NCBI RefSeq assembly: GCF_963675165.1
Contig: NC_087378.1
Coordinates: forward strand, 2,039,525-2,103,524
Length of the DNA stretch: 64,000 bases
Source: Halichondria panicea
Lineage: Eukaryota; Porifera; Demospongiae; Suberitida; Halichondriidae
Direction: 5' to 3'
The notes under the pieces were generated by a model, which saw only the letters and a program-made list of their open reading frames with translations, searched no databases and was not told the DNA's origin. The stretch's first letter is position 1, and each line of letters opens with the position of its first letter. Positions 34,330 through 45,936 of the stretch are shown piece after piece. A program made the position numbers and the translations under genes.

Positions 34330-35038
34330 TACACCCTCAGCTACACGTTTCGGTGGGGGGGGGGTGTGCGCACCAAAACAGGGCGAAGAATTTCGTTTTA
34401 GTACATACGTCGATTAAAGCAATTTTGTGCGCTGTCTGTGACCTTTCTGATGGACGCAGTGCTGGGCACGCATTTATGACTCAAAATCGAGTCAATGGCA
34501 GGTATATAAAGGGTTAAAGCTAGCCTTGTTTGCCCAGCCGAGTTGTCTCTAACAAATAATGCTAGGTCGCCGTATTTTCCACTTCGTTCTAATACAGAAA
34601 AATCAGCCTGGGACCGAGGCCTTAAAGCATGCAGCTCCAAGTCATGCATGCATGCATGGCTTCACTATAAGATGATGGTTTCAACTGATCCTATATTATG
34701 ACGAGCAGGAACTTTTCAACCCTTTGGGTGCACACAAGAAAAAGCACAAAATAAGTAACCTTACAGTCTGAATGCGAGAAATTGGTAATACAAGTGTATA
34801 TTAATTGTGCAGGTACTTTTTATGACAACAAGAGTGCAAAAAACTTATACACCTGTAAGGATACTCAGAGTTAGTATGGTCCTGACACTATACTCATGGA
34901 TATACCGCTACCTACCTAGTTGTGAATGAACTCGGCATAATAAGTTAGTATATTATACGTAAACTACATTTTATAACTAAGGTATTTGTACAGGAAATCC
35001 CATGCATCTACCTAATCACATACCTCCAGGCTAGCAGC

Positions 35039-35047
35039 TATAAATAG
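35039..35047 (+). promoter_or_regulatory. TATA box of Delta-like B3
   Basis: TATAAATAG lies 80 bp before the start codon at 35127, in the shared promoter context. Confidence 0.6.
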
Positions 35048-35126
35048 TGCCGTGTCAGTTTGTTAGAATCGATACAGACCTTGTGTGTAGATCAGAGATT
35101 CCAAGCAAAAGCACAACTTGGTGAAG

Positions 35127-36240
35127 ATGAGCTGGGCAAGTGGAATATTTTTGATTGTGGTAGGTTACTGATTGTTATCGTACTCAATACAATCATAGTT
35201 GCTACTTGTATTCAGGTCGTTGCATTGGTGCAAGCAAAACCACAGTATGAGGTGCAAGTGCAATCACCTGTCTCATTTTCATACACTCCTGGAAATCAAA
35301 ACCAACTATTTGATGGCACTTGCTGTTCACCTAATGAAACGAACAGCTGCTCGTCTAATGAAACCAACTACTGCTTTACTGCATGCAATGAAACTCAAAT
35401 CATCCTCTGCTTCAGAGAGGCTCAGCATTCAACAAATGACTCAGACTCTACCAACTGTCCTCTAGGAATGGCAACATTCCTTTTTGATACAGTGGCTAAT
35501 ATCACATACAGTTCTACAGCAAACCTAACCACTACCACCACGTATACAGTAAGTAGCTTAACGTTTTTTTTACTGATAAAGTTGTCTACGCACAATATTT
35601 TCATAACACAGGGGAGTTTCCAACTTTTCTACAAAGTGGTAGCTTTGCAGCCAGTAAAAGAGATCGACCATGGAGCCGTAATCACTCTCAACTATACAGT
35701 ACAAGATACTTTTATGCGTCCAATAGTAAACAGTGGAGAACAAACATTTCTATTGATTCGGGGCATAAGAGTGGTGTGCAGAGAAGGCTACTTTGGTCCT
35801 GACTGTGGTTGTAGCACACGAAACGACTCCACTGGACACTTTACCTGTGATACTAATAGTACCAAGGTGTGTTTCCCTGGTTACCAGAACCCTGAGACAA
35901 ACTGTGTAGAAGAGGAACGAAGTACACAAGAGCCTGCAATAACCATGAGCAGCAGTTTGGCTACTACCACTATATCATCTAGATCTGCTATTGCGGATAT
36001 TATACCCATTATAGGCGGAGGTGTTGCCGGGGGGTTGTTGGTGTTGCTATTGATGCTGACTGTTAACGTTGTGTTGGTGGTTGCTGCTATCAAATTCAAG
36101 TTTACTGCGCAACATTCAAGAGCTCAAGGTATATGCATGCTTAATATTCAATTTGTCACTTTCTTACTGCATGTAATCCTCAATCCATAGTTGATGAGCA
36201 CATTACCATGGGAGCCAATCCAGTTTATGATATGAAATAA
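35127..36240 (+). CDS. Delta-like B3: DSL membrane protein with very short tail
   Basis: Exons 35127-35159, 35216-35548, 35612-36128 and 36191-36240 give 310 residues without a lesion. Signal peptide MSWASGIFLIV|VVALVQA; MNNL-like module with CC, FTACNETQIILCFREAQH and CPLG; GSFQLFYKVVALQP segment; complete six-cysteine DSL domain (VVCREGYFGPDCGC, HFTCDTNSTKVC, GYQNPETNC); short Ser/Thr stalk; helix ADIIPIIGGGVAGGLLVLLL; tail ending NPVYDMK. Compared with B1 and B2 the tail has CAA changed to TAA, losing the last 14 residues with the TYYETL site. Intron 2 is only 63 bp and stop-free, so it could be retained in frame. Probably a ligand- or receptor-type surface protein with little own signalling. 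Confidence 0.8.
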
Positions 36241-36514
36241 AGACTGAGATGAAAGCGACACTTATTATGAACTCTATCCTAACTCATTGTCATTACGGTA
36301 CATAGTGACAATACAAAATGAAGGCCTCTATATTATTATACACATCATGGTTTCATACATGCAGTATAGATAATACGAAAATTACTTTATAACACAGGGG
36401 AGCTTCCTTGGTTGTTTTGCAGCCAGTAACAGAGATCGACCATGCATATACCATGCACCATCTCTCTCAACTTTACAATTTTTGTGCATCCAATAGTAAA
36501 CAGTGGTATAAGAG

Positions 36515-36754
36515 TTACCGTATAGCGTGAAACTTTCGAGGCACTTATATTTCGTGGATTGGCTTCTAAAAGCCATTTCGTTGCACAATATTTGCGGAAT
36601 GACTGCTTACCAGAAGCTACGCCTTTAAATATTTCATGATAGCAGGTAATTCTAATTAAAGAACAATTTTCGTGGACTTAATTTTCGTGTAGAATTCTAA
36701 CCCACGAAATCCGCGAAAATTAAACCCCTCGAAAATTTCGCGCTATTACGGTAT
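36515..36754. mobile_element. 240-bp miniature inverted-repeat element
   Basis: Ends TACCGTATAGCG and CGCTATTACGGTA are imperfect inverted repeats with GAAA/TTTCG arms; R1 and R2 lack the block. A related but decayed element lies at 54030-54250 in a kinesin intron. Confidence 0.6.
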
Positions 36755-37316
36755 GTGCAGAGAAACACGAAACAAAGCTTGTGATATTAAAGAAGCACCC
36801 ATTTTTATGCCATACCAATAGTCCAGCGTCCCTGCCCATTTTCCCGACAGCAGTGGGTGGGGCAGTGGGTGAACTAGTTTTGTACTAGTGTGTGTTTACA
36901 AGTCCATGCAATAACAAAAGGAATCACACCACAAGATACGTTTGTAAGCCAAACACATGCATGTCTGTACTGTCATGTACGTACAAACCTACCAGTCTTG
37001 TACTTACTTCTGCACGTATAAAAACCTAAGGCACTTTGCATAAATATTACAAAAATTATAAGCTAGTCAACACTGAAATTGAAACATGAACACTTGACTG
37101 CATGCATTTACTCAGAATTGCATTCACACATCAGAGGAGAAACCAAGCAACACAGAGGATGATACCTTTTCATTGTATATAAAAGTCAACAAGGAGAATA
37201 GTAAATGGCTTTGAAGTCAGTTTCAAGAGGCTTCTTAAAAGTCAACTTGGCACTTTCTTACTGTATATAGATGATGCATGAGCACCTTACAAATACATAC
37301 CATGCATGGGGCCAAT

Positions 37317-37368
37317 TAGCCTCGACTCAAGGTCGATTAATATTTTAATCGGCCTTGAATCGAGGCTA
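37317..37368. mobile_element. 52-bp foldback element with 9-bp duplication
   Basis: TAGCCTCGACTCAAGG is inverted at the right end (CCTTGAATCGAGGCTA). Flanks GGGGCCAAT and AGGGCCAAT are a 9-bp duplication with one mismatch. The equivalent place in R2 (about 33498) is empty. Confidence 0.75.
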
Positions 37369-37559
37369 AGGGCCAATCTGAAATGAAAAGCAATGAACAC
37401 AGATATATATGAAAGCGACACTTACTATAAATCCTTGTCACCAGGGGAGGACAGTATATTATTATAGTGGAAAAATGAAAATGTTTTTGGATGGCCCGAA
37501 CCATTTACTTGCCGAGTTTTTCTCGCACACATTTAAATCTCTACTATCTCGCCCAATTC

Positions 37560-38440
37560 ACATGCAGATTTATGCAACAAGCTCGCACCCACTGACGCCC
37601 CTTTTTTCCACATTGGTAACCCAACCCAGACACACCTAGAACCCTCGTCAAACCCCTCCCTTTTGCAAATAATGGTTGGAACGTTGAGAATCATCGATGG
37701 TTTTCGACAGCCACGAAGCACTCGTGGAACTGCATGACGACAACTATATCAGAAAATGATGAGGTTGGTACCAAACTACTGTAGTGTACACCCTCAGCTA
37801 CTCGCTAAATGACGTCTCGGGGTACTGAAACCTTATAAGTTCCGGTACAAGGTTCTAACCCCGATTAATCTCCCTACACGTTTCGGCGGGCGGGGGAGGG
37901 GGGGCGCGCCAAAACACGGGCGAAAAATTACGTTTTAGTACATGCGTCGATTAAAGGAATTTTGTGCGCTGTCTGTGACCTTTCTGATGGACGTAGTGCT
38001 GGGCAGGCATTTATGACTCAAATCGAGTCAATGGCAGGTATATATATAAAGGGTTAAAGCTAGCCTCGTTGTCTCTACAAATAATGCTAGGTCACCGTAT
38101 TTTCCACTTCGTTCTAATAAAGAAAAATCAGCCTGGGACCGAGGCTACCTTAAAGCATGCAGCTCCAAGATGCATCTATGCATGGCTTCACTATAAGATG
38201 ATGGTTTCAACTGAGCCTGTAATTATGACGAGAAGGAACTTTTCAATCCTTTGGGTGCACACAGGAAAAAGCATAAATAAGTAACCTTACAGTCTGAACG
38301 TTGAGAAATTGGTGTATATTAATTGTGCAGATGCTTTTTATGACAACAATGTAAATGAGTGCAAAAAACTTATACACCTGTGTATAAGGATACTCAGAGA
38401 GAGTATGGTCCTGACACTATAATTATACTCGTGGATATAC
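37560..38440. repeat. Array-specific upstream cassette, copy 3
   Basis: Same block as 10947-11815, uninterrupted. It runs up to the truncated locus C2. Confidence 0.6.
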
Positions 38441-38548
38441 CGCTATACTTACCTAGTTGTGAATGAACTCGGCATAATAAGTTAGTATAATATACAACAA
38501 TTATTTGCCAGGAAATCCCCATTTACTTATATAATGACATACCTCCAG

Positions 38549-40081
38549 TGGAGTAAGCACTCTCAACTATACAATACAAGATATTTTTGTGCGTCCAATA
38601 GTAAACAGTGGAGAACGAGCATTTCTATTGATTCGGGGGATTAGAGTGGTGTGCAGAGAAGGCTACTTTGGTCCTGACTGTGGTTGCAGCATACGAAACG
38701 ACTCCACTACCCTTGAACCACCCTCCTGGTCCAATACCAATAATCTAGCATTCCTGTCCATTCTCCCGACAGCAGTGGGCGGGGCAGTGGGTGGACTAGT
38801 TTTTATGGTATTATTCCTTGTTTTTGTTATTGTGGTAGTGTGTGTCTGCAAGTGCAAGAGCAAAAGGAATCAAGCTACAAGAGGTGTTGGTATGGCTAAG
38901 ATTAATCTGCATGCATGCACTTCTACATACATGTTACTAGTATAGTCTTGTTGCATGTACATGTATAGAACCCTAAGGCACCTCGCGTTAGCTAGTATAC
39001 TAAATACTGATATTGCAATCTTTGAATACAGTTACTATTGCATTCACAGAGGAGAATCCAAGCAACACAGAAGATGATGCCCTCTCATTGTATACACAAG
39101 TCAACAAGGAGAATAGTAAGTAAACGTTAGCTTTGAAGTCAGTCTATGAAAGAGGCACATTAAAATTCAGAATGCAAGGTTTTAAAAATAACATTATCGA
39201 TTGCATTGTTTTTGTATCAGATACCCAACAAGAGGAGGCCCCTCCAATTAACCCTTATCAGGAAAGCATCTACGCGGAGGTAAAGAAGACGAGACTGTTT
39301 ACTAAGAACGGGCATGTTGACAAGGAGCCACACTACAGCACCCCTAGCAATGCCTCTACACCACAGTACAGTGTACCTAGCACTGTTCTCATGGATACAC
39401 CACAATACAGTACCCCACTTTCAAAGGACGCTAGCGATAACCTTAAGGAGCCACAGTACAGCACTCCTATTTCTAGGGGGGCTACCCTTACCCGTAAGCC
39501 CCAATACAGTACGCCTGTTAGCACACTACCCAGGGATTACCCTAAGGAGACACAGTACAGCACACCTGTTTCCAAGGAGACTACATCACCACCCACTAAG
39601 AAACCACAGGTATGCCTTAGCTAGATAACGTAATTTTTGTGAGGTAAAAAACGCGGTGATTTTCATGAGTAATTGACTTCATTGCCTTCACTGCATGCGT
39701 TCCGGTAAACCACGCCTGTACGCTCGAGCATTACTCAACCGAGAGCATTATTGTATCATCCGAGTGTAATAATGCTCTCGGTTGAGTACTGCTCAGGGTT
39801 TTTGTGATTTTTGTGGAGGTCAGCTTTCCCACAAAAATAACGAATTTACAAAAATGATCTGCTACATGGTATAATTATGTTTGTACGGGGGTTACACTTG
39901 TACATACTATTCCTAAAGGTTATGTATGCTGACATAAAGGTTTCCACGTTATCCAGAACCACGGGGGATGAATCTACAAAGTCAAATAAAGTAGGTCACA
40001 TAATTATCAGCATTAATTCGCTATGCAATCGTCTCCACAGAATGACAAGATTGAAGTACAGTACTCGGAAATTCAAGCATA
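38549..40081 (+). pseudogene. Delta-like C2, lacking promoter, leader and MNNL exons
   Basis: At 38548 the upstream sequence (ACATACCTCCAG) jumps straight into the middle of the GSF exon (GGAGTAAGCACTCTCAAC), so TATA box, exon 1, exon 2 and the start of exon 3 are deleted. The rest matches C1 closely: truncated DSL, helix, SLYTQV exon (39029-39113), YSxP exon (39219-39609, all five QY/HYSTP units plus QYSVP open), VMYADI exon (39920-39990) and VQYSEI exon (40041-40082). The coding frame of the tail is intact, so a transcript from a cryptic promoter could still encode a helix and tail without ectodomain. More likely dead. Confidence 0.75.
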
Positions 40082-41030
40082 AGCTTAAGCATTATAAGAA
40101 TTGCAAGGAAAACATTAGAATCACTATTATTGACTGACTGTATAGGCACATATTGTTTTTATAGTGCTGTGCAGTACTACAGCGGCCTGCAATGGGTTCA
40201 ACATGCTTGGCCAAACAGTATAATTAAATGCATAGCACTATAATTATATATACAGTAATGTAGGTGTGAAAGGTCATAATAAATTATTGTTTACAGAACA
40301 AAAGGTATAATCTTATGGTTTCTTTTTATGACTTCATAACCTGTCTTACCTACCTTTAAAGTAGCTAATATCGTATTTAGATCAACTACACGGTAGTTCA
40401 CAGTTATAAAAGAGTAGCTAAGCACCAACTGCACGGAAGAAGTATCAATCACACCTGACCCTAAACAGAATCTGTCCCTGACTCCTACTCATGCAGACTC
40501 TTACTTATTATATCAGAGTCCTACTTAATATATCGGAGTCCTACTTAATATATCGGAGTGGTACTTCATTAAAAAAAGAGGAACACAAATTGAAATGGCT
40601 TTTTGTCCTATTTGGCCCCTCATATAGGGCACATATCTTCATAATTAATTTGCTATGCAATCTTTCCTCTCCACAGAATGACAAACATAGTACTCAGAAA
40701 TTCAACTAAAACAGACTGTATCAGTGTCTTATTAGTGTCTTGGAGCTAGACGATCATGTAAACAACCCTACTGTTTAATCTGAAAGTGTTGCGTCAATGA
40801 ACAGTGTTTTAAATTAGAAATTATAGGTACAACATGCTTGGACAAGCGTTCTTACTTCATGGTGGTTGACATGTACATACTAGCTGGTAGTAGAGTATAA
40901 TGCAAACATTAACGGTTGTAATGATTGTGTACAGAAAGGCATATATATAAACAATCTTATGGCTTCTTCCTATATGACTTCACAACGTTAGATAAACTAG
41001 TTCACAAGCAACTAAGCACAGCTACAAAGA

Positions 41031-41895
41031 TGATCTTACACTGGATACCTTAATGGTAAGCAGTTACATATTATTAATGTACTCATAGGACACTCTATAA
41101 TGCAAACAGGAAGGACAATTACCACAGTACGAGGTACAAGTTGGACTGCCTGTCACATTTATCTACAGAGAGGGACTATCGGATAGGAATGTTTCATATA
41201 ATAACACACTAGCTGATGGCAGGTGTTGCAAACATAATGAAGGAAATACCTCTTGTCCCACTGCTTGTGATAATCGTATCCTTCTCTGTTTCCGAGAGGC
41301 TCAGCATCCAGTGAATGACACCGACCGAGCTGTCTGTCCTCTGGGAACAATGACCTTCACTCCATCTGTAATGGATACAGGTATCATTACATTCAATTCT
41401 ACAATGCAAGCAACTACCACTATACATATCCAGTGAGTATGACTAAACTATAAGTTGCTGTGAGCTAATCTTCTATTTTCTCAGGGAAGCTTCCAACTTT
41501 ACTCGAATTAGTACAGTATCAAGGGGAGAAGAGGTTGATAGTGTACAACAAACACTGACTGAGCCAATACAAGACAGAACATCTACTCTGACTGGTAGCA
41601 GTAACGTTGTTGATGTGAGGACTAGACTATTAAATGGAGGACTACGAGTGGTGTGCAGAGAAGGCTACTTTGGTCCTGACTGTGGTTGCAGCACACGAAA
41701 TGACTCCACTGGACACTTTACCTGTGATACCAAGGTGTGTTTCCCTGGTTACCAGAATCCTGAGACAAACTGTGTAGAAGAGGAAGGAAGTACACAAGAG
41801 CCTGCAATAACCATGAGCAGCAGTTCGGCTACTACCACTATATCATCTAGATCTGCTATTGCAGATATTATACCCATCATAGGCGGAGGTGTTGC
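41031..41895 (+). pseudogene. Delta-like B4/A mosaic pseudogene, truncated in the membrane exon
   Basis: The leader is type A (MILHWIP then TAA, ten bases deleted). The MNNL exon (41120-41432) is type A with an open core (QVGLPVTFIYREG, RILLCFREAQHPVND, CPLG) but loses its start and gains two bases at the end. The next exon has stops before DSL. The DSL region itself (41650-41775) is type B. At 41896, just after IIPIIGGGVA, it breaks into the repeat cassette. At least three lesions plus truncation make it non-functional. Confidence 0.75.
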
Positions 41896-41896
41896 C

Positions 41897-42980
41897 GACT
41901 ATATCAGAAAATGATGAGGTCGGTACCAAACTACTGTAGTGTGCAGTAGACTCTCGCTATTCCGGCTCTCTGAAGTACGGCCACCTCGATATACCGGCCA
42001 TTTGGCTTGGCACAGAATGCTAGCTATATGTTTACTGCACAAAACTCACCCTGAAGTACGGCCACTCGCTATTCCGTATACGAGCCAGTGCTGGCTGTCC
42101 CAAACAAGGTTTTCAATGTAATTTTATACGTGTATTACGGCCGGATATGATGTTTTAGGTGTGGTTTAGCAAATAAAATTGAATTAAATAGAGAACAGAA
42201 TGATTCATTATCCTTCATTATCCTCGAGACAAGAACCGCAAAATGAGTCATTAAATTCGAGGTAAGGTCGTTTTTAAGCCGCGGCTATTTTGAAATACAG
42301 CCACCTCGCTATTCCGGCCAAGCTGCATGGTCCCAAGGGTGACCGGATTAACAAGAGTCTACTGTACACTCTCAGCTACTTGCCAAATGACGCCTCGGGG
42401 TACTGAAACCTTATAAGTGCCGGTACAAGGTTCTAACCCCGATTAATCTCCCTACACGTTTCGGCGGGGGGGAGGGGGTGCACCAAAACACGGGCGAAAA
42501 ATTTCGTTTTAGTACATATGTCGATTAAAGCAATTTTGTGCGCTGTCTGTGACCTTTCTGATGGACGTAGTGCTGGGCAGGTATTTATGACTCAAATCGA
42601 GCCAATGGCAGGTAAGGGTTAATTAAAGCTAGCCTCGTTGTCTCTAACAAATAGTGCTAGGTCACCGTATTTTCCACTTCGTTCTAATAAAGAAAAATCA
42701 GCCTGGGACCGAGGCTACCTTAAAGCATGCAGCTCCAAGATGCATCTATGCATGGCTTCACTATAAGATGATGGTTTCAACTGAGCCTGTAATTATGACG
42801 AGAAGGAACTTTTCAACCCTTTGGGTGCACACAGGAAAAAGCACAAATAAGTAACCTTACAGTCTGAACGTTGAGAATTGGTGTATATTAATTGTGCAGG
42901 TACTTTTTATGACAACAATGTAAATGAGTGCAAAAAACTTATACACCTGTGTATAAGGATACTCAGAGTTAGTATGGTCC
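41897..42980. repeat. Array-specific upstream cassette, copy 4 (interrupted)
   Basis: Same block as 10947-11815, starting ACTATATCAGAAAATGATGA and split by the pogo-like element at 41944-42364. It precedes D2. Confidence 0.6.
41944..42364. mobile_element. pogo/Tigger-like element, second copy
   Basis: CAGTAGACTCT and AGAGTCTACTG ends as at 33882-34329. The left TA has changed to TG. This copy lacks the nested foldback, giving its empty site. Confidence 0.7.
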
Positions 42981-43134
42981 TGACACTATAATTATACTCG
43001 TGGATATACCGCTATACTTATACCTAGTTGTGAATGAGCTCGGCATAATAAGTTAGTATAATATAGACAACAATTATTTGCCAGGAAATCCCCATTTACT
43101 TATAATTATAATGACATACCTCCAGGCTAGCAGC

Positions 43135-43143
43135 TATAAATAG
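43135..43143 (+). promoter_or_regulatory. TATA box of Delta-like D2
   Basis: TATAAATAG lies 72 bp before the start codon at 43215. This is the type B promoter, now driving a type D tail gene. Confidence 0.6.
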
Positions 43144-43214
43144 TGTGTCAGTTGGTTAGAATCAATACAGACCTTGTTTGTAGAGATTCCAAGCAAAAGA
43201 ACAACTTGGTGAAG

Positions 43215-45123
43215 ATGAGCTGGGCAAGTGGAATATTTTTGATTGTGGTAGGTTACTGACTGTTATCGTAGAATCAACTCATAGTTGCTACTTGTATTCA
43301 GGTCGTTGCATTGGTGCAAGCAAAACCACAATATGAGGTGCAAGTGCAATCACCTGTCTCATTTTCATACGCTCCTGGAAATCAAAACCAACTATTTGAT
43401 GGCACTTGCTGTTCACCTAATGAAAGCTGCTTGTCTGAGGAAACCAACTGCTGCTTTACTGCATGTAACGAAACTCAAATCACCCTCTGCTTCAGAGAGG
43501 CTCAGCATTCAACAAATGACTCAGACTCTACCAACTGTCCTCTAGGAATGGCAACAGTCCTTTCTGATACAGTGGCATATAATTCTACAGCAAACCTAAC
43601 CACCACCACCACCACGTATACAGTAAGTTACTTAACGTTCTTTTACTGATAAAGATGTCTATGCACATTATTTTCATAACATAGGGGAGTTTCCAACTTT
43701 TCTACAAAGTGGTAGCTTTGCAGCCAGTAAGAGAGATCGACCATGGAGTAAGCACTCTCAACTATACAATACAAGATATTTTTGTGCGTCCAATAGTAAA
43801 CAGTGGAGAACGATCATTTCTATTGATTCGGGGCATTAGAGTGGTGTGCAGAGAAGGCTACTTTGGTCCTGACTGTGGTTGCAGAGATAATTCCACTGGA
43901 CACTTCACCTGTGACGCTAATGGTACCAAGGTGTGTCTCCCTGGTTACCAGAACCCTGAGACCAACTGCACGGAAGAAGCACTAATTACACCTGAACCTA
44001 CAACAGAAACTGTCCCCACTGCTAATCCAGCCTCTCAGACAACAGAAACTTCCCAGCCGACACCACAGACTATACAGCAGAACATTACTACCTTTATAAC
44101 AGAGGCACTGACTACTATAGGCATAACAAACGCAGGTACTACTATGGATGTTTTGCCGATAGCAGTAGGCGGGGCAGTGGGTGGCCTGGTTGTGGTGGTG
44201 ATAATCATATTAATCACAATTTTGCTGGTCCTCAAAACTAAGAGAAAGAAAAAGAGCGAAGAAGATGGTGAGTTAAAAGATTACACATGCAGGTGCATAC
44301 GAAAACTAACAAACACTACATTAATTTACTTCAAATGCTTCTTCCTTTGTTTCTCTTTACCCACACTCACGTCGTATAGCTACCACAATCATGAATTTAG
44401 AGGAGCTTCAGAACAACACTGATGGTATTGACGCTTTGAACTTGTATGCTAGTGTCAACAAAGATGCAAGTGAGTAATAGTGCAGGAAAGCACCTACCAC
44501 CACTTCAAACACTGTAGTGCTTGCAACACCCATTGCTAACCATTCACTTTACAACAACTAGAGTATCCATATCAACATAGCTTCAAATTAATTTACAGTC
44601 ACGTTTAGAAAGCACCCAGTACTGTACGCATGACATAAATTTTTTGTGTAGATAAATGTGCAGAAACACCACAAGAGGAAGCCCCTGCAGTGATCCCTTA
44701 TCAAGGACAGATCTACTCGGAGGTGGAGAAGACGGGACTGTTTGGTAAGCAGGAGAGTGATTCAACTAGTGAGGAGCCTCAGTACAGCACGGCAACAGCT
44801 GGTACTTCTAAACTGGAGAGTGTCGATGAGAACGAAGAGCCAAGGTACAGCACAACTCAATTCCTAGCTATTGATAAGGAGCCACAGTACAGTTCTCCCA
44901 ATGCTGCGAGTGCATCGACTCAGGCACTCAATGAAGAGCCTCGATATGACACCACTTTTAGAGGTGCCTCTACGGCAACTGGAACCAACGAAGAACCACA
45001 TTACAGCACTGCCATTAGAAACGTGCCCTCAAACACAGCTACACAGGTGATTACCACATTAATTTTGTTCGTTATGCCTCGAGGCGTAGCCGCACGAGGG
45101 ATACGGTAAAGCTAACTTTGTGT

Positions 45124-45160
<37 letters not shown>

Positions 45161-45936
45161 CCAGCTGTAACTGCTCAACGGTTGCAATGCGACGAAAACT
45201 AACAGCTTCTATAGGCTTCTAGCCACATCTTCTTGTTTATACACGTACCTTTGTTATTGTTACAGATGCAGATAAATGAGGCTGGCTACAGTATTCTAAA
45301 CGGTGACCCTAAACGCTTCGAAAATGTGAATATTGGACCGGAATACTCCAAGCTGGAGGGCACCACACAAGTGACACAACATCAGGTATTTATTGTAGCA
45401 CTCAAAAAATCTATCGACATACTGTACAGGTACAGGACGAGAGTCAGTATTCGGAACTTGAGACTACCAAGAAGCCTGAGGTCCAGGTATTCCTTTAGTG
45501 TTAGTACGTCCTTATAAGTCTTCGAAAACCTTTTACCTAAAAGAATACTAGTGCTACATAGCTATACAGCTTCTTCCAACAGATCTATGTGGCTGGCTAC
45601 AGTGCACTTGAAGAACCTCGATACTCTGAAATTGAAAGTGAAACTAAGCAACCACAGGTATTCAAATTAAAATATGCTACACATTTTAGTATAAGGAATT
45701 TCAATATTACTATCAACTTGTGATACTCGTAAACAACTAATCCGCAGATTGTGTATGCTGATTTAGAGATTGCGGATACACAGAGTGCTGACAAAGCAAC
45801 TACACAAACGGTACGGTACAGCACAAGACGTGATTACGTGTCTGATAATGACCACACAATTACCCCCCTGCAGTCTGACAACATGAACACAACAGAAGTA
45901 CAGTACTCGCACATTAAGAACGGACAGTCAGTTTAG
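43215..45936 (+). CDS. Delta-like D2: type B ectodomain with the long type D ITIM tail
   Basis: Nine exons (43215-43247, 43302-43622, 43685-44267, 44380-44469, 44652-45046, 45266-45385, 45430-45486, 45583-45657, 45748-45936) give an intact 620-residue protein. Leader and MNNL module are type B (MSWASGIFLIV, CFTACNETQITLCFREAQH). Within exon 3, near GYFGPDCGC, the sequence changes to type D (RDNSTGHFTCDANGTKVC, CTEEALITPE), with a shorter stalk than D1. Helix near residues 272-298, then KTKRKKK. The tail is almost identical to D1: IYSEV, five EPxY sites, GYSIL, EYSKL, QYSEL, GYSAL, RYSEI, VYADL, VQYSHI. The last five exons match D1 in size exactly. It is a natural chimera of two array lineages under the TATA promoter of one and the signalling tail of the other. 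Confidence 0.85.

Larger units (their letters stand above)
33660..34870. repeat. Array-specific upstream cassette, copy 2 (interrupted)
   Basis: Same block as 10947-11815, here split by the TA-flanked element at 33882-34329. It precedes B3. Confidence 0.6.
36397..37435 (+). pseudogene. Delta-like relic R3
   Basis: Third copy of the R1/R2 relic. It holds the GSF-exon start, type C membrane remnant (36825-36900), SEENPSNTEDD-exon remnant (37115-37200) and the last remnant near 37270-37320. It is interrupted by a miniature element at 36515-36754 and a foldback at 37317-37368. Confidence 0.65.
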
